Shown one piece after another: positions 42,525 to 50,590 of a stretch of 64,000 bases of DNA. Origin of the DNA: a virus. The notes beneath the pieces were generated by a model. It did not search any database. It was not told where the DNA came from and saw only the letters and a program-made list of their open reading frames with translations. Within the stretch, counting starts at the first letter, position 1; the number at the start of each line of letters is the position of its first letter. A program made the position numbers and the translations under genes. Location of the stretch: positions 1 to 64,000 of IMG/VR virus record IMGVR_UViG_3300020197_000017; one strand, 5' to 3'.

Positions 42525-43973
42525 TCAGTCCCTGAGTCTGGTTGACACTCTCTTGCGCGTACCGGACTTGTTCCGGAAGCGGTCCGAGGGCGCAGCACTT
42601 CCCTCGCCGCTGCCACCGCCAGCGCCTCCCGAGGCGCGCTCCTCCTCCTCGTCGCTCGACATCTTGTCTTCCAGGAAGGCGGCGACATCCACCGTGCCCT
42701 GGAGTAGGGAGAAGTCCTTCCCGGGGTGCGCGTTGATGACGAAGGGGTTGAGCACCGCGTCACGCGTACCTGGGAACGTGAACATGATCTTGGGCTTCCC
42801 GGTCGCGAGGTTGCGCGCCTTGAAGACCCGCATCAGCAGGTCGGTGTCCTGCCCGATGGCGTCGGCGTACCCGACCTCGTCCGTGTCGTCGCCCATGGTC
42901 TTGGACGCTCCGCGGTTCGCCTGGGTCGTGCCGACCACGGGCACCTGAAGCGCCTGCGCCATCGCCTTCAGGTCCGACGAGATGTTCGAGATCTGCTTCC
43001 ATTCCCGGCTGCGCTGGTTCGTGCGCCCATCGCGCATCAGGTAGAACCCGTCGACGATGATGAGGTCGGCTCCGAAGCGCTCCGCCTCCGCCGAGATGAG
43101 GTCGACCGTCGCACCCTTCGACCCGCTGCTCAGCTTCCGGTCGCTGAGGAAGGTCATGGCCGCCTTCTTCCCGCCCTCTCGCGCGCCGGACTTCTCCCAG
43201 TCCTCCAGGCCCTCCAGGGTGTCGAAGAACCGGCGCTCGTCCTGCGCGGAGAGGGTGCCACTCTTCACCTCCTCGTAGTCGACCTCGGCGATGATGGCTG
43301 CCGCACGCCGGACGAGGATCTTGTCAGCCATCTCCTTCGAGTACACGAGCACCCTGTACCCGGCCATGTAGGCGTAGACCGCGATGGCCAGCGCCACCCA
43401 GGTCTTCATCTGCTTCGGCCGTGCGTAGATGACGATGAAGTCCTCGTTCTGCATCCCCGCAGTCGCCTTGTTGAGGGGCGCCCAAGGGAAGGGGATGCCA
43501 GTGATCCCACCAGCCTCCTGCATCCTGTCGTAGTCCTCACGCAGGAGCTTGGCGGCGGTCGACATCATGAGGTGCTTGCTGGAGCTGCCCTGCAAGCCCA
43601 ACTCACGTAGTTGGGGAAGGTATGCGCCGAGGATGACCTGCGGGTCCTCCCCCTCGTCGAGCAGGCTGTCCACCTCCTCGACCAGTGTGCGGATCTCGGC
43701 CTTCACGTTGTTGTCGATCACCTCCTTCATCAGGGCCTCGATCGGGTCCCTGGAGGGGTGGTAGTCGAACTCGGGGAAGACGCGCCGGACCCTCTCCAGG
43801 CTCGGGACGACACCAGGGGCCCGCGGGTCCGAGAAGGCCGCGGTGAGCCAGCGGTACATCTCCCGCGCCTCTTCCGTCTGCAGGTACGCCGCGTTGAACC
43901 CGGACCGCCGAAGTGACGAGAGGTCCCCATCCCGGATAATGTTCGAGATGAGGGTCAGTTCCGCATTCGGCAT
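42525..43973 (-). CDS. dnaB: DnaB-like replicative helicase
   Basis: This 482-residue protein has an N-terminal helical domain (about 1-125) and a RecA-fold motor. The sensor strand FIVIYARPKQMKTWVAL contains the P-loop (residues 184-192), followed by YRVLVYSKEM, and Walker B is LIIVDGFYLM. ISSDLKAMAQALQVPVVGTT and QANR match DnaB motifs H3-H4. The P-loop reads ARPKQMKT rather than GxxxxGKT, with Met in place of the second Gly. The C-terminal ~60 residues are acidic and Gly/Ser-rich. It would unwind DNA as a hexamer ahead of the phage polymerase and recruit primase. Confidence 0.88.
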   Translation of the reverse strand: MPNAELTLISNIIRDGDLSSLRRSGFNAAYLQTEEAREMYRWLTAAFSDPRAPGVVPSLERVRRVFPEFDYHPSRDPIEALMKEVIDNNVKAEIRTLVEEVDSLLDEGEDPQVILGAYLPQLRELGLQGSSSKHLMMSTAAKLLREDYDRMQEAGGITGIPFPWAPLNKATAGMQNEDFIVIYARPKQMKTWVALAIAVYAYMAGYRVLVYSKEMADKILVRRAAAIIAEVDYEEVKSGTLSAQDERRFFDTLEGLEDWEKSGAREGGKKAAMTFLSDRKLSSGSKGATVDLISAEAERFGADLIIVDGFYLMRDGRTNQRSREWKQISNISSDLKAMAQALQVPVVGTTQANRGASKTMGDDTDEVGYADAIGQDTDLLMRVFKARNLATGKPKIMFTFPGTRDAVLNPFVINAHPGKDFSLLQGTVDVAAFLEDKMSSDEEEERASGGAGGGSGEGSAAPSDRFRNKSGTRKRVSTRLRD

Positions 43974-44294
43974 TCAGAGCTCCGTGTCGTCATCGACGTT
44001 CTGCGTGGGCGTCCCATCCTCGCTGGCGGCGGCCAAGGGAGAGACTTCGGTGGTGGCCAGACCGACGATGCCCATCATGTGCACGGCAACCTCGTGCATG
44101 AGGCCGGTCATGTCGTCCACCATCTCCTGGGGAAGCGAGATTAGGGTCTCCTGGTCTCGAGCCAGCACGTCGACCTGCTTCAACGTCTCGTTCACCACCA
44201 CGACGTTGTAGCGGACGACGAACCCGGCTCCGTGCTGGGCCGGCGGGGTGAGCACGCCCGTCACCTGGACCTCGACGCGTACACCCGCGCGCAT
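43974..44294 (-). CDS. Unknown small protein, 106 aa
   Basis: The ATG follows a GGAAGCGGTAG purine stretch and the previous TAG by one base; its stop directly abuts the DnaB-like start. The N-terminal half is strand-rich (RVEVQVTGVLTPP, FVVRYNVVVVNETL). A helix with many Met residues follows (MVDDMTGLMHEVAVHMMGIV), and the C-terminus is acidic. No family recognised. Fixed position before the helicase hints at a replication accessory role. Confidence 0.65.
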   Translation of the reverse strand: MRAGVRVEVQVTGVLTPPAQHGAGFVVRYNVVVVNETLKQVDVLARDQETLISLPQEMVDDMTGLMHEVAVHMMGIVGLATTEVSPLAAASEDGTPTQNVDDDTEL

Positions 44295-44295
44295 G

Positions 44296-44640
44296 CTACC
44301 GCTTCCGCCGGCCGAGGGCGGCCTGGTAGAGCGCCTCGGCGACCTTCACGGCGTCCTCGGTGTACTGGGACGCCAGAGCCGCGGCGATGTCGGACGCGCG
44401 CTCCACGTCTTCCTCCGACTGGTTGACCGTCAGCGAGACGGTGCAGTGCGCGCCGAAGCCGGCGCCGAAGTCCTTGTCGCTCAGGTCGAAGGAGCAGGTC
44501 ACGCGGGCCTGTCCATCGCCGACCAGAGCAGCCAGCCTATCACGTGGCATGGGCACGTCCTCCTCGGTGATGTTCTTGTCGAAATAGCGGCGTTCCTCGC
44601 CGTGCACTACCGTGTAGTGCACGGCGCCCAGCATGACCAC
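44296..44640 (-). CDS. Unknown small protein, 114 aa
   Basis: It probably starts at GTG 44640, seven bases after AGG; ATG 44634 is the alternative. The first half is beta-type (VHYTVVHGEERRYFD, ARVTCSFDLSD, AHCTVSLTVNQSEED). The second half is a helix with ALASQYTEDAVKVAEALYQA. The sandwich-then-helix layout recalls small dimeric proteins, but no specific family is recognised. It lies between two unknown genes of the replication operon. Confidence 0.65.
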   Translation of the reverse strand: MVMLGAVHYTVVHGEERRYFDKNITEEDVPMPRDRLAALVGDGQARVTCSFDLSDKDFGAGFGAHCTVSLTVNQSEEDVERASDIAAALASQYTEDAVKVAEALYQAALGRRKR

Positions 44641-44648
44641 GGCGGCGC

Positions 44649-45125
44649 CTACTTGAGCTCGGGCGGGAGGACCACCGACGCGGTGCCGGTCTTGGTCTTC
44701 AGGTAGGTCTCGTACCGGATCCGCTGCTTCGTGGGGAGGCGCGCGATCTGGTGCGGCTCCACCTTGTACTTGAGAACACCGAGCTTGAGGAGCTCGTCGA
44801 TCTCGCCCACCTCGATGGCCCGGTCGATGAGACCGAGGTCGTCGACCTCGGTCGTGGTACTCGCCGACTTCACCTCGATGGCGTGCCCATTGATCATGTG
44901 CAGACCCTTGCCCATCGGGCGGATGGCCTTCTTGACATCCTCCTGCAGCCCGGGGAGCTCGGTCTCGGCCTCTTCCAGCTCCCGGATCACGTCCGGCATC
45001 TGCTCGCGGAGCGCCGCCTTGATGGTGATGATGGTGTTCTTCCGGCTCTCGAGGGCGGCGACCGCTCGCTCCAGCAGGTAGAGGCCGTCGGCGGGCTCGT
45101 CGTTCTCGCTATTGCTGCGGCTCAT
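44649..45125 (-). CDS. Unknown protein with coiled-coil start, 158 aa
   Basis: I chose the ATG at 45125 in an ATGA overlap with the glycosylase stop; the longer open frame to 45518 lies opposite coding sense of that gene and looks non-coding. The N-terminal ~75 residues are a long amphipathic helix pair (LYLLERAVAALESRKNTIIT, REQMPDVIRELEEAETEL). The rest contains beta strands (GHAIEVKSASTTTEVDDLGL) and a Lys-rich helix. The shape resembles phage Gam-like or tether proteins but lacks a diagnostic motif. Confidence 0.7.
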   Translation of the reverse strand: MSRSNSENDEPADGLYLLERAVAALESRKNTIITIKAALREQMPDVIRELEEAETELPGLQEDVKKAIRPMGKGLHMINGHAIEVKSASTTTEVDDLGLIDRAIEVGEIDELLKLGVLKYKVEPHQIARLPTKQRIRYETYLKTKTGTASVVLPPELK

Positions 45126-45865
45126 CTCTTCTCCAGGAAGGAACGCCCGTAGGCGTTCCGGTGTAGGTTGTCGACCAGGTGCAACCCGTTCTTCAGGTCG
45201 CAGATGGTCTGGTAAGTCTTGCCCTTCTTGCTCTTGACCAGCTTCTGGTCTCCCTCGCGCAGGAGGTACGACGGAAGCAGGATGACGAGCATTGGGTAGC
45301 GGACGGGCGTACCCGTCACGGGACTGGGGATGCTGATGTCGTAGATCGTGCCGCGCTTGTCCGTGATGGCCACCGCCTTCCCCAGGAGGGCTGTGGCCGC
45401 GGTCTTGCCGGCAGCGATGATCAGGAGCGGGTCCACGGCGTAGATGGTTCGGTGCAGCCGGTCGAGGCACTCCTTGACCTCGGCCGTCGTAGGGGTGCGG
45501 TTCTCCTCGGGTCGACACAGGACCGCGTTGGTCCAGAAGATGTACCGATCGAGGTAGTCGCGGAGCTTCATGAAGAACAGGGAGTCCTCCTGGATCTGTG
45601 AGAGGTTGTTGAGCTCGTCATCTTCCGGCCACGCCTTCCGCAGCATGTCCATGAGGAGCTGCCCCGACTCCCCGAGGAAGGCGGCGCCCTCCTCGTCCTC
45701 CAACGCGCCCGGCGCCTCGCCGATCATGACGATCGGCGCCGTGCTGCTCCCGCTCCCGAACACGACCTGGGTCCGGGAATCTTTGAGATACGTGCACCGC
45801 TCGCACGCGTCGTACTCGTCCGAGAGGTCCTCGAGGGCCTTCCTGCCGCAGGTCTCGAACGGCAT
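45122..45865 (-). CDS. Uracil-DNA glycosylase, family 4 type (Fe-S)
   Basis: This 247-residue enzyme has the family 4 layout. Cys21 and Cys24 near the N-terminus pair with Cys117 and Cys133 to hold a 4Fe-4S cluster. Motif A is GEAPGALEDEEGAAFLGES at about residues 49-67, and TNAVLCRPEENRTPTTAEV follows. The usual active-site motif HPSxLLR reads LPSYLLR (197-203), so the conserved His is replaced by Leu. It would remove uracil from DNA by cutting the base-sugar bond. It may keep uracil out of the phage genome or have become specialised. It lies in the leftward replication operon, coupled to the next gene by ATGA. Confidence 0.85.
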   Translation of the reverse strand: MPFETCGRKALEDLSDEYDACERCTYLKDSRTQVVFGSGSSTAPIVMIGEAPGALEDEEGAAFLGESGQLLMDMLRKAWPEDDELNNLSQIQEDSLFFMKLRDYLDRYIFWTNAVLCRPEENRTPTTAEVKECLDRLHRTIYAVDPLLIIAAGKTAATALLGKAVAITDKRGTIYDISIPSPVTGTPVRYPMLVILLPSYLLREGDQKLVKSKKGKTYQTICDLKNGLHLVDNLHRNAYGRSFLEKR

Positions 45866-45866
45866 G

Positions 45867-46238
45867 TCAGCGCCTCGGTCCCATTCCCGGCAGGAGCAGC
45901 CCGGTGCTCCCCGTCATGACGCGGTCGATCTCGACCATGCTCCTGCACTGGCTGAGGTCGAGGTAGGCGTCGACGCGGACCACGACCTTCGTGGGCTTCT
46001 CGAACGGCCCGATCGGCAGCGGGACCACCGTCATCTCGAGGTCCTCGCCCGCACGTGGCCGGTGCTGGATGACGATCTCGTACGCGTCCTTGAGCGCGAC
46101 GTAGCCCTCCTCCGCTGCGAGCGGGGTGTGCGCCTCGCGGTCGAGCTTGCCAACGTAGTAGTACCTGTCGGACCGGACTCCGACGAGGCCGGCTACGCCT
46201 TCCACGTACGGAGGGCCTTGGAGTGTTTGCTGTCCCAT
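45867..46238 (-). CDS. Unknown beta-rich small protein, 123 aa
   Basis: The ATG at 46238 has a very strong AAAGGAGA site although it lies 46 bases inside the helicase gene; this decides the start against longer frames. The protein is mainly strands with alternating Val and charged residues (KVVVRVDAYLDLSQC, EDLEMTVVPLPIGPF) and a Tyr-rich beginning. No family recognised. It precedes the glycosylase by one base. Confidence 0.7.
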   Translation of the reverse strand: MGQQTLQGPPYVEGVAGLVGVRSDRYYYVGKLDREAHTPLAAEEGYVALKDAYEIVIQHRPRAGEDLEMTVVPLPIGPFEKPTKVVVRVDAYLDLSQCRSMVEIDRVMTGSTGLLLPGMGPRR

Positions 46239-47629
46239 GTGTCTCCTTTGATTTTCCAGCCAGAGGTTCGGCACCATTTCAGGACGGACCGGAGCATTCC
46301 GAAGCTCTGCTTGACGCCGCGGTCGGAGAAGATGTCTACGACCGGGTCGAGCTTGCCGCGGAGCGGTCGGAGCACGCGCCCCACCGCCTGCACCCACTCA
46401 GTGGGTGCGTAAGAGTCGACCGCGAGCGGGGTGGTCATGACCAGTGCGCTGAGCGCGGGGCGGTTGTAGTTCTCCTTGCCGACGTGCAGGGTCGCGACCA
46501 CTACGTCGTAATCGTTCAGCTGACGTAGACGCTCCTGTGCGTCCTTCTCGTCGCCGGTGATCCCGCCGCACCGGATACCCTCATCCGTGATCAGTCCGAC
46601 GAGGGTGAAGACGTGGGCCTTCGAGTGGCTCAGGACGTACACCTTGTGCCCTTCACGAGTTCTTCTGACCACGACGTCCACGATCTTGCGGTTCCGCTGG
46701 TCGTCCGCCGCCAGCTTCCCGCGCAGCTTCGAGACGTTCGGCATGCCCTTCACGTCGCAGATGTCCGGGTCGTCCTCGGCTATCACCGTATCCGTCTCGT
46801 GCAGCCAGACCGTTGGCACGAGCGAGTCATCGGACGGGTCGTCGTAGAGCACCGGGCCTATGTGGTAGAGCACGATGCCCTCGCAGCGGTCCCGTCGCTT
46901 CAGCGTTGCGGTCAGCCCGAGACGCTGACCGTTCGTCAGGTCGGACCCGCGGGCGAACCACTCTGCGGCCTGGTGGTGCACCTCGTCGTAGATGGTGAGC
47001 CCGTAGTACGAGTGGAAGTCGTGCGGGAGCTTGCCGGCCTCCGCGCGCTTCACCAGCGTCTGGATGGTGGAGAACACCACGTCTCGCCGATAATCCAGCC
47101 GGTCTCCGAGCACCCAACCGACCTCTCCATCCATGTGGAAGAGCTCGCGAAGCTCGCGCTCCCAGTTCCGCAGGTGCGCCTCCTGGGCAGAGACCACGAG
47201 TACGGGCGCGCCGATCTCGCAGGCGTAGCGGAGCCCCAGCACGGTCTTCCCCTTCCCGGTGTCGAGGCGTAGGACGCCGTCCTGGCCATCCGCGGCGGCC
47301 TGCTGCAGCGCAGCCCACGCCGGGATCTGGTTAGGTCTGAACGCGAAGGAGTCCCGCACACGCAGGGTGCTGGCGCGGAAGGTCTGGGGCCGGAGATCGA
47401 CTACCGAGTCGACCCCCAGCCGAGGCAGGTCCACTCGCCGCACGTAGTTGCGCGGTACCTCCAGGTGGTGCGGGTGCCGCCGTACCAGGATCCTGGGCTC
47501 CATCCCGGCCTCGATCCCGAAGGTGAGGGCGCGCACGATCGGCGCCTCCGTTACGGCACTCCGCGGCAAGAACAGCGACGCGCCGATGTAGGCCACGTCT
47601 GGATCAAGAATGGGCAGGCGGAGCCGCAT
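46193..47629 (-). CDS. SF2 DEAH-type DNA helicase (XPB/UvsW-like)
   Basis: I chose ATG 47629, eight bases after GAGGAAG; TTG 47635 overlaps the upstream stop and is an alternative. The 478-residue product has Q-like QIPAWAALQQA, Walker A DTGKGKT (123-129), motif Ia-type VVSAQEAHLRNW, Walker B DEVHH (about 214-218), motif III LTATLKR and motif VI QAVGRVLRP. This pattern matches the UvsW/XPB group, which unwinds branched DNA or reanneals strands. Phage UvsW-like enzymes work in replication restart and recombination, in keeping with the RecA-, RusA- and Cas4-like genes of the operon. Confidence 0.85.
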   Translation of the reverse strand: MRLRLPILDPDVAYIGASLFLPRSAVTEAPIVRALTFGIEAGMEPRILVRRHPHHLEVPRNYVRRVDLPRLGVDSVVDLRPQTFRASTLRVRDSFAFRPNQIPAWAALQQAAADGQDGVLRLDTGKGKTVLGLRYACEIGAPVLVVSAQEAHLRNWERELRELFHMDGEVGWVLGDRLDYRRDVVFSTIQTLVKRAEAGKLPHDFHSYYGLTIYDEVHHQAAEWFARGSDLTNGQRLGLTATLKRRDRCEGIVLYHIGPVLYDDPSDDSLVPTVWLHETDTVIAEDDPDICDVKGMPNVSKLRGKLAADDQRNRKIVDVVVRRTREGHKVYVLSHSKAHVFTLVGLITDEGIRCGGITGDEKDAQERLRQLNDYDVVVATLHVGKENYNRPALSALVMTTPLAVDSYAPTEWVQAVGRVLRPLRGKLDPVVDIFSDRGVKQSFGMLRSVLKWCRTSGWKIKGDTWDSKHSKALRTWKA

Positions 47630-47631
47630 CG

Positions 47632-48105
47632 TCAATCTTCCTCCTCCTCGTCCTCGTCGCGGTGCCGAGTGCTGCGCTTCGGCTTCCGTGCCCGTTCCTC
47701 GAAGACGTGCTTGAAGGGATCCCGGTAGGGCGCGCGCGGGATCTGGTCCATCGCGAAGATACCCTCGACCATGCCTGCGCGGATCCCTGCCAGGGCCCCG
47801 TTGAACATCAACGCCTCGAAGAAACCCAGCGCCTCGTCGTTCCGCTCCACGAAGCTCTCCGGGTCCGGCGTGACTGCGATGCTGTTCCCCGGGCCCTTTC
47901 GTCCGGCGGAGCGGCGGTCATCCCTGTCGTCCCGATCGTCTCGCCGACTATCCCGCTCCCGCTTGTCCCGCAGGTTGTTCTTGACGATGACGGCGCACGT
48001 CGCCTGCCAGCGGCAGTTGCGGCAGATGCGGTCGTTCTCGTCGTGTTCTCGTTCATCTCCGAAGCAACTGGGCCTGCGGAGCGTGTTTTCTTCATAGCGA
48101 GCCAC
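47632..48105 (-). CDS. Cys-containing protein with Arg/Asp-rich linker, 157 aa
   Basis: This is the first gene of the leftward replication block. The GTG is preceded by AGGAGGG. The N-terminal 40 residues contain four Cys (SCFGDERE, then CRNCRWQATC), suggesting a zinc or Fe-S site. Residues about 48-66 are almost only Arg and Asp (RDDRDDRDDRR). Then comes a helical segment with FFEALMFNGALAGIRAGMVE, and the end is a run of Glu and Asp. No family is recognised. The leading position and possible nucleic-acid binding make a regulator conceivable, but this is speculation. Confidence 0.7.
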   Translation of the reverse strand: MARYEENTLRRPSCFGDEREHDENDRICRNCRWQATCAVIVKNNLRDKRERDSRRDDRDDRDDRRSAGRKGPGNSIAVTPDPESFVERNDEALGFFEALMFNGALAGIRAGMVEGIFAMDQIPRAPYRDPFKHVFEERARKPKRSTRHRDEDEEEED

Positions 48106-48183
48106 TTAGTGCCCTCCTGGTTCGACTCTCTTATGCCGGGGTATGTTACGGTCTGCACATCGACCCCTTCCGTCGAGGTAGAG
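48106..48183. promoter_or_regulatory. Divergent promoter region
   Basis: This 78-bp gap separates the leftward replication block from the rightward portal block and must hold start signals for both. It contains CTCTTATGCCGG (48128-48139), whose reverse reading GCATAAGAG is -10-like for the leftward genes, and TATGTTACGG (48142-48151) for the rightward side. The assignment to host- or phage-type promoters cannot be made from sequence alone. Confidence 0.45.
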
Positions 48184-49203
48184 ATGCGTGTTCTCGATGT
48201 TGCCGACGACTTCGGCGCCTTCCTCAAGGCGGCCATGCCGGTCATGCAGATGGGGCTGGTCAAGACCGCCGCCTGGCGTGAGCCCAGCGCGCTCCGACCT
48301 CGGGACGGTGCGCTCATCCTCATCGACACCGACGGCAAGGAGTACGTGAAGTACGCGTGCTTCGATCCCGGGAATACGGCGGTCTCCATGCTCTACCTCG
48401 AGCACGCGCGACCGCACCTCAACCCGGCCGCCATCAAGGTCGCGGCCACCACCCTCGCCGCGGCCGCGCAGGACTGGGGGCTCCCCGTACCCTCCGAGAT
48501 CGCGAAGATGGCCAGCATTGAGCTGAGCCCGGAGGACCAGCGCCACGTCGTCGATGCACGGCGCGTGCATTACCACCCGCCGAAGGTGGCGGCCGCTCCG
48601 CGGAAGTCGGAGGGGCCGTTCGCGAAGCTCGCTGGCGCGAAGCTGCAGTGGGCCGACATGGACCCGTTCGCGCGGCGCGAGGTTGCGTTGGAGCTCACCA
48701 AGGCGGCGTCGGCCGTCCCGCTCTCGATCCCGGACCACTTCTACCGGTACGCCGGTGAGCGTCTCAGCGGGAAGTTCGCGTCCTACATGCGCGAGCGGCT
48801 CGACTATGTGAGCGACCCCGAGGTGGCCGAGGGGTACCAGACCTTGGCCAAGATCGCCGAGGCATGCACGCCCGACTCCGTCGTGCAGTCGCTGTACGCG
48901 CTCGACGAGCTCGCAGGGCTGCGCTGGGGCGGCGGAGACCGCTACGGCGAGAAGCTGGCTGACCCCGTGCGGTGCGTCTACGACTGCAACAAGATCGCCA
49001 GCTTCTCGTGGAACCACGGGGCCGAGGCCACCAACGAGAACGAGCTCTACGACATGGTTCACGACCCGCGCCGCCTGATGCGGCTCAAGGGCACCTTCAC
49101 GGACGAGCTGTGTGCCCGCATCGAGAAGGACCCGGTCGGTACGTTCAAGGCCATGCCCCACGAGCAGAAGGTGATCCTGTCGCGCATGGCTCGCGAGGTG
49201 TAG
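48184..49203 (+). CDS. Unknown virion-type protein, 339 aa
   Basis: The ATG at 48184 follows GAGGTAG; the frame is open further upstream, but that part lies opposite the divergent gene. The N-terminus MRVLDVADDFGAFLKAAM and the following MQMGLVKTAAW contain the K-x-A helix pattern seen in the tagged protein set. The rest is helical and soluble (LTKAASAVPLSIPDHFYRYA, SGKFASYMRERLDYVSD), with a His-rich segment and a single C-x3-C. No enzymatic motif is recognised. It begins the rightward block leading to the portal and is probably an internal or head-associated protein. Confidence 0.65.
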   Translation: MRVLDVADDFGAFLKAAMPVMQMGLVKTAAWREPSALRPRDGALILIDTDGKEYVKYACFDPGNTAVSMLYLEHARPHLNPAAIKVAATTLAAAAQDWGLPVPSEIAKMASIELSPEDQRHVVDARRVHYHPPKVAAAPRKSEGPFAKLAGAKLQWADMDPFARREVALELTKAASAVPLSIPDHFYRYAGERLSGKFASYMRERLDYVSDPEVAEGYQTLAKIAEACTPDSVVQSLYALDELAGLRWGGGDRYGEKLADPVRCVYDCNKIASFSWNHGAEATNENELYDMVHDPRRLMRLKGTFTDELCARIEKDPVGTFKAMPHEQKVILSRMAREV

Positions 49204-49205
49204 GC

Positions 49206-49994
49206 ATGCCGACGCTCGAGGCCCTACTTGGAGATCGAACTACATCTCCGCTGGCCCTTATGCGCGGTCTCACTGCGCGTTTCGGGCTTGACTGGCTGAC
49301 CTGGGAGCCGGACGCCCTCCAGATGACCCTGGAGCGCGAGCTCGGCGTGCAGGTCCTGCCGGCCGTGATGAGCCTGGCCCTGGCCGGGGCCGCCGTCGCG
49401 CAGCACGACATGTTCTGGCAGAACTGGGAGCACTTCCACTTCCTGACCCAGGCGCTCAACGGGCAGGTCCCCGACTTCAAGAACCACCAGGAGCTCTCCG
49501 TCGGGCAGATGATGCGCGCCGTTCGCGTGGCGGAGCAGATCCGTGAGGACCTCGGAGGCCTGTCGTCGCAGGTCCCCTTCTCGGAGGAGGTCGCGCGGTA
49601 CGTCGCTACGCAGGCGCTGCAGGCGGGTGTCTGGTACCTGCCTCCGCCCCTCGACTTCGCGACGCGCCATGCGAGCGGACTGCGCTACCGGTGTAAGGAC
49701 TGCGGCACGGTCTCCGAGGTGCTGGTGGACGACGGCATGTGCGACGTCTGCGTCGACCGCTTCAACACCAGCAGGCTCGGTGCCTGGCGCCCGGATCCAG
49801 AACGACTCGCGAAGGGCTGGGGGAGCAACATCGAGTACTTCGAGGCGAACCCCACGGCCCCAGTCGCGAAGCGCCTGAAGGAGTTGACCGAGCACCCGGG
49901 ACGCACGTTGCAGGAGACGCAGACGGACATCTGCGTGAGCCGGCTCCTCGCCGCGATAGAGTACGCCAACCAGCCTGGTGCAGGTTTCACATGA
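49206..49994 (+). CDS. Unknown protein with zinc ribbon, 262 aa
   Basis: The ATG lies two bases after the previous stop. The first ~140 residues are helical and Leu/Trp-rich (LPAVMSLALAGAAVAQHDMF, WQNWEHFHFLTQALNG). At about residues 155-185 is a zinc ribbon (RCKDCGTVSEV and CDVCVDRF). The C-terminus is helical. Its stop overlaps the next start by ATGA. No family recognised; the context is head/portal assembly. Confidence 0.7.
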   Translation: MPTLEALLGDRTTSPLALMRGLTARFGLDWLTWEPDALQMTLERELGVQVLPAVMSLALAGAAVAQHDMFWQNWEHFHFLTQALNGQVPDFKNHQELSVGQMMRAVRVAEQIREDLGGLSSQVPFSEEVARYVATQALQAGVWYLPPPLDFATRHASGLRYRCKDCGTVSEVLVDDGMCDVCVDRFNTSRLGAWRPDPERLAKGWGSNIEYFEANPTAPVAKRLKELTEHPGRTLQETQTDICVSRLLAAIEYANQPGAGFT

Positions 49995-50590
49995 ACGCTG
50001 ACGTCTACAGGACCTGCTTCGCAGAACTCAGCAAGGCCGCCTCGCTGGGCGGCGCCGCCCGCGCCGTAGGGAACTTCGCCCGCGATGCCGGAGAACTCAC
50101 ACTGCGTGGGTTCACACCTTCCGGAATCCGGGAGGGCTTCCAGGCCGGTAAGCAGCAGCTCCTGCACGGGGACGCATTCTCGCGTATCGGGGTGGGCGTA
50201 GCGGTTCCGTTCACGGCATGGGACACGGCGAACACCCTTCGCACCAAGACGGACCCTGTGAGCGGCAAGCCCATCGGAGTGTTCGAGCGCGGTGCAACCG
50301 CCCTGGGGAAGGTCACCTCTGGGGTGGCAGGCATGACCGCGTTGAACCATGGAGGTCTTTTTCGCGGGCTCGGGGTCGCGATGGCTGCGGGGCTCGGCAC
50401 GGACATGATTACGCGGCACGCGGGACGGTTCCTTGATCGGAAGTTGATGCCGACGGCGCCGCAGGGCGGCGCCGCGATCGGGCGCATGAGCAGTATGTAC
50501 ACCGCGCGCCCGACCGGGCGCATGGGCAGTATGTACGCCGCGCACCCAGCGACTGCCGCTGGCGGTACACCCGTCGCTCGGGGGGCGTGA
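49991..50590 (+). CDS. Tagged protein with Gly/Ala-rich hydrophobic region, 199 aa
   Basis: The start is in an ATGA overlap. The N-terminus (MNADVYRTCFAELSKAA) has the same helix-plus-K-x-A pattern as other tagged proteins in this window. The middle includes hydrophobic, Gly-rich stretches (GVGVAVPFTAWDTAN, VTSGVAGMTALNHGG, GLGVAMAAGLGTDM) that might form membrane-active helices. The C-terminus contains two imperfect repeats of GRMSSMYTARPT / GRMGSMYAAHPA. The portal start overlaps its stop. It might be an internal head protein ejected with DNA; this is inference. Confidence 0.7.
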   Translation: MNADVYRTCFAELSKAASLGGAARAVGNFARDAGELTLRGFTPSGIREGFQAGKQQLLHGDAFSRIGVGVAVPFTAWDTANTLRTKTDPVSGKPIGVFERGATALGKVTSGVAGMTALNHGGLFRGLGVAMAAGLGTDMITRHAGRFLDRKLMPTAPQGGAAIGRMSSMYTARPTGRMGSMYAAHPATAAGGTPVARGA

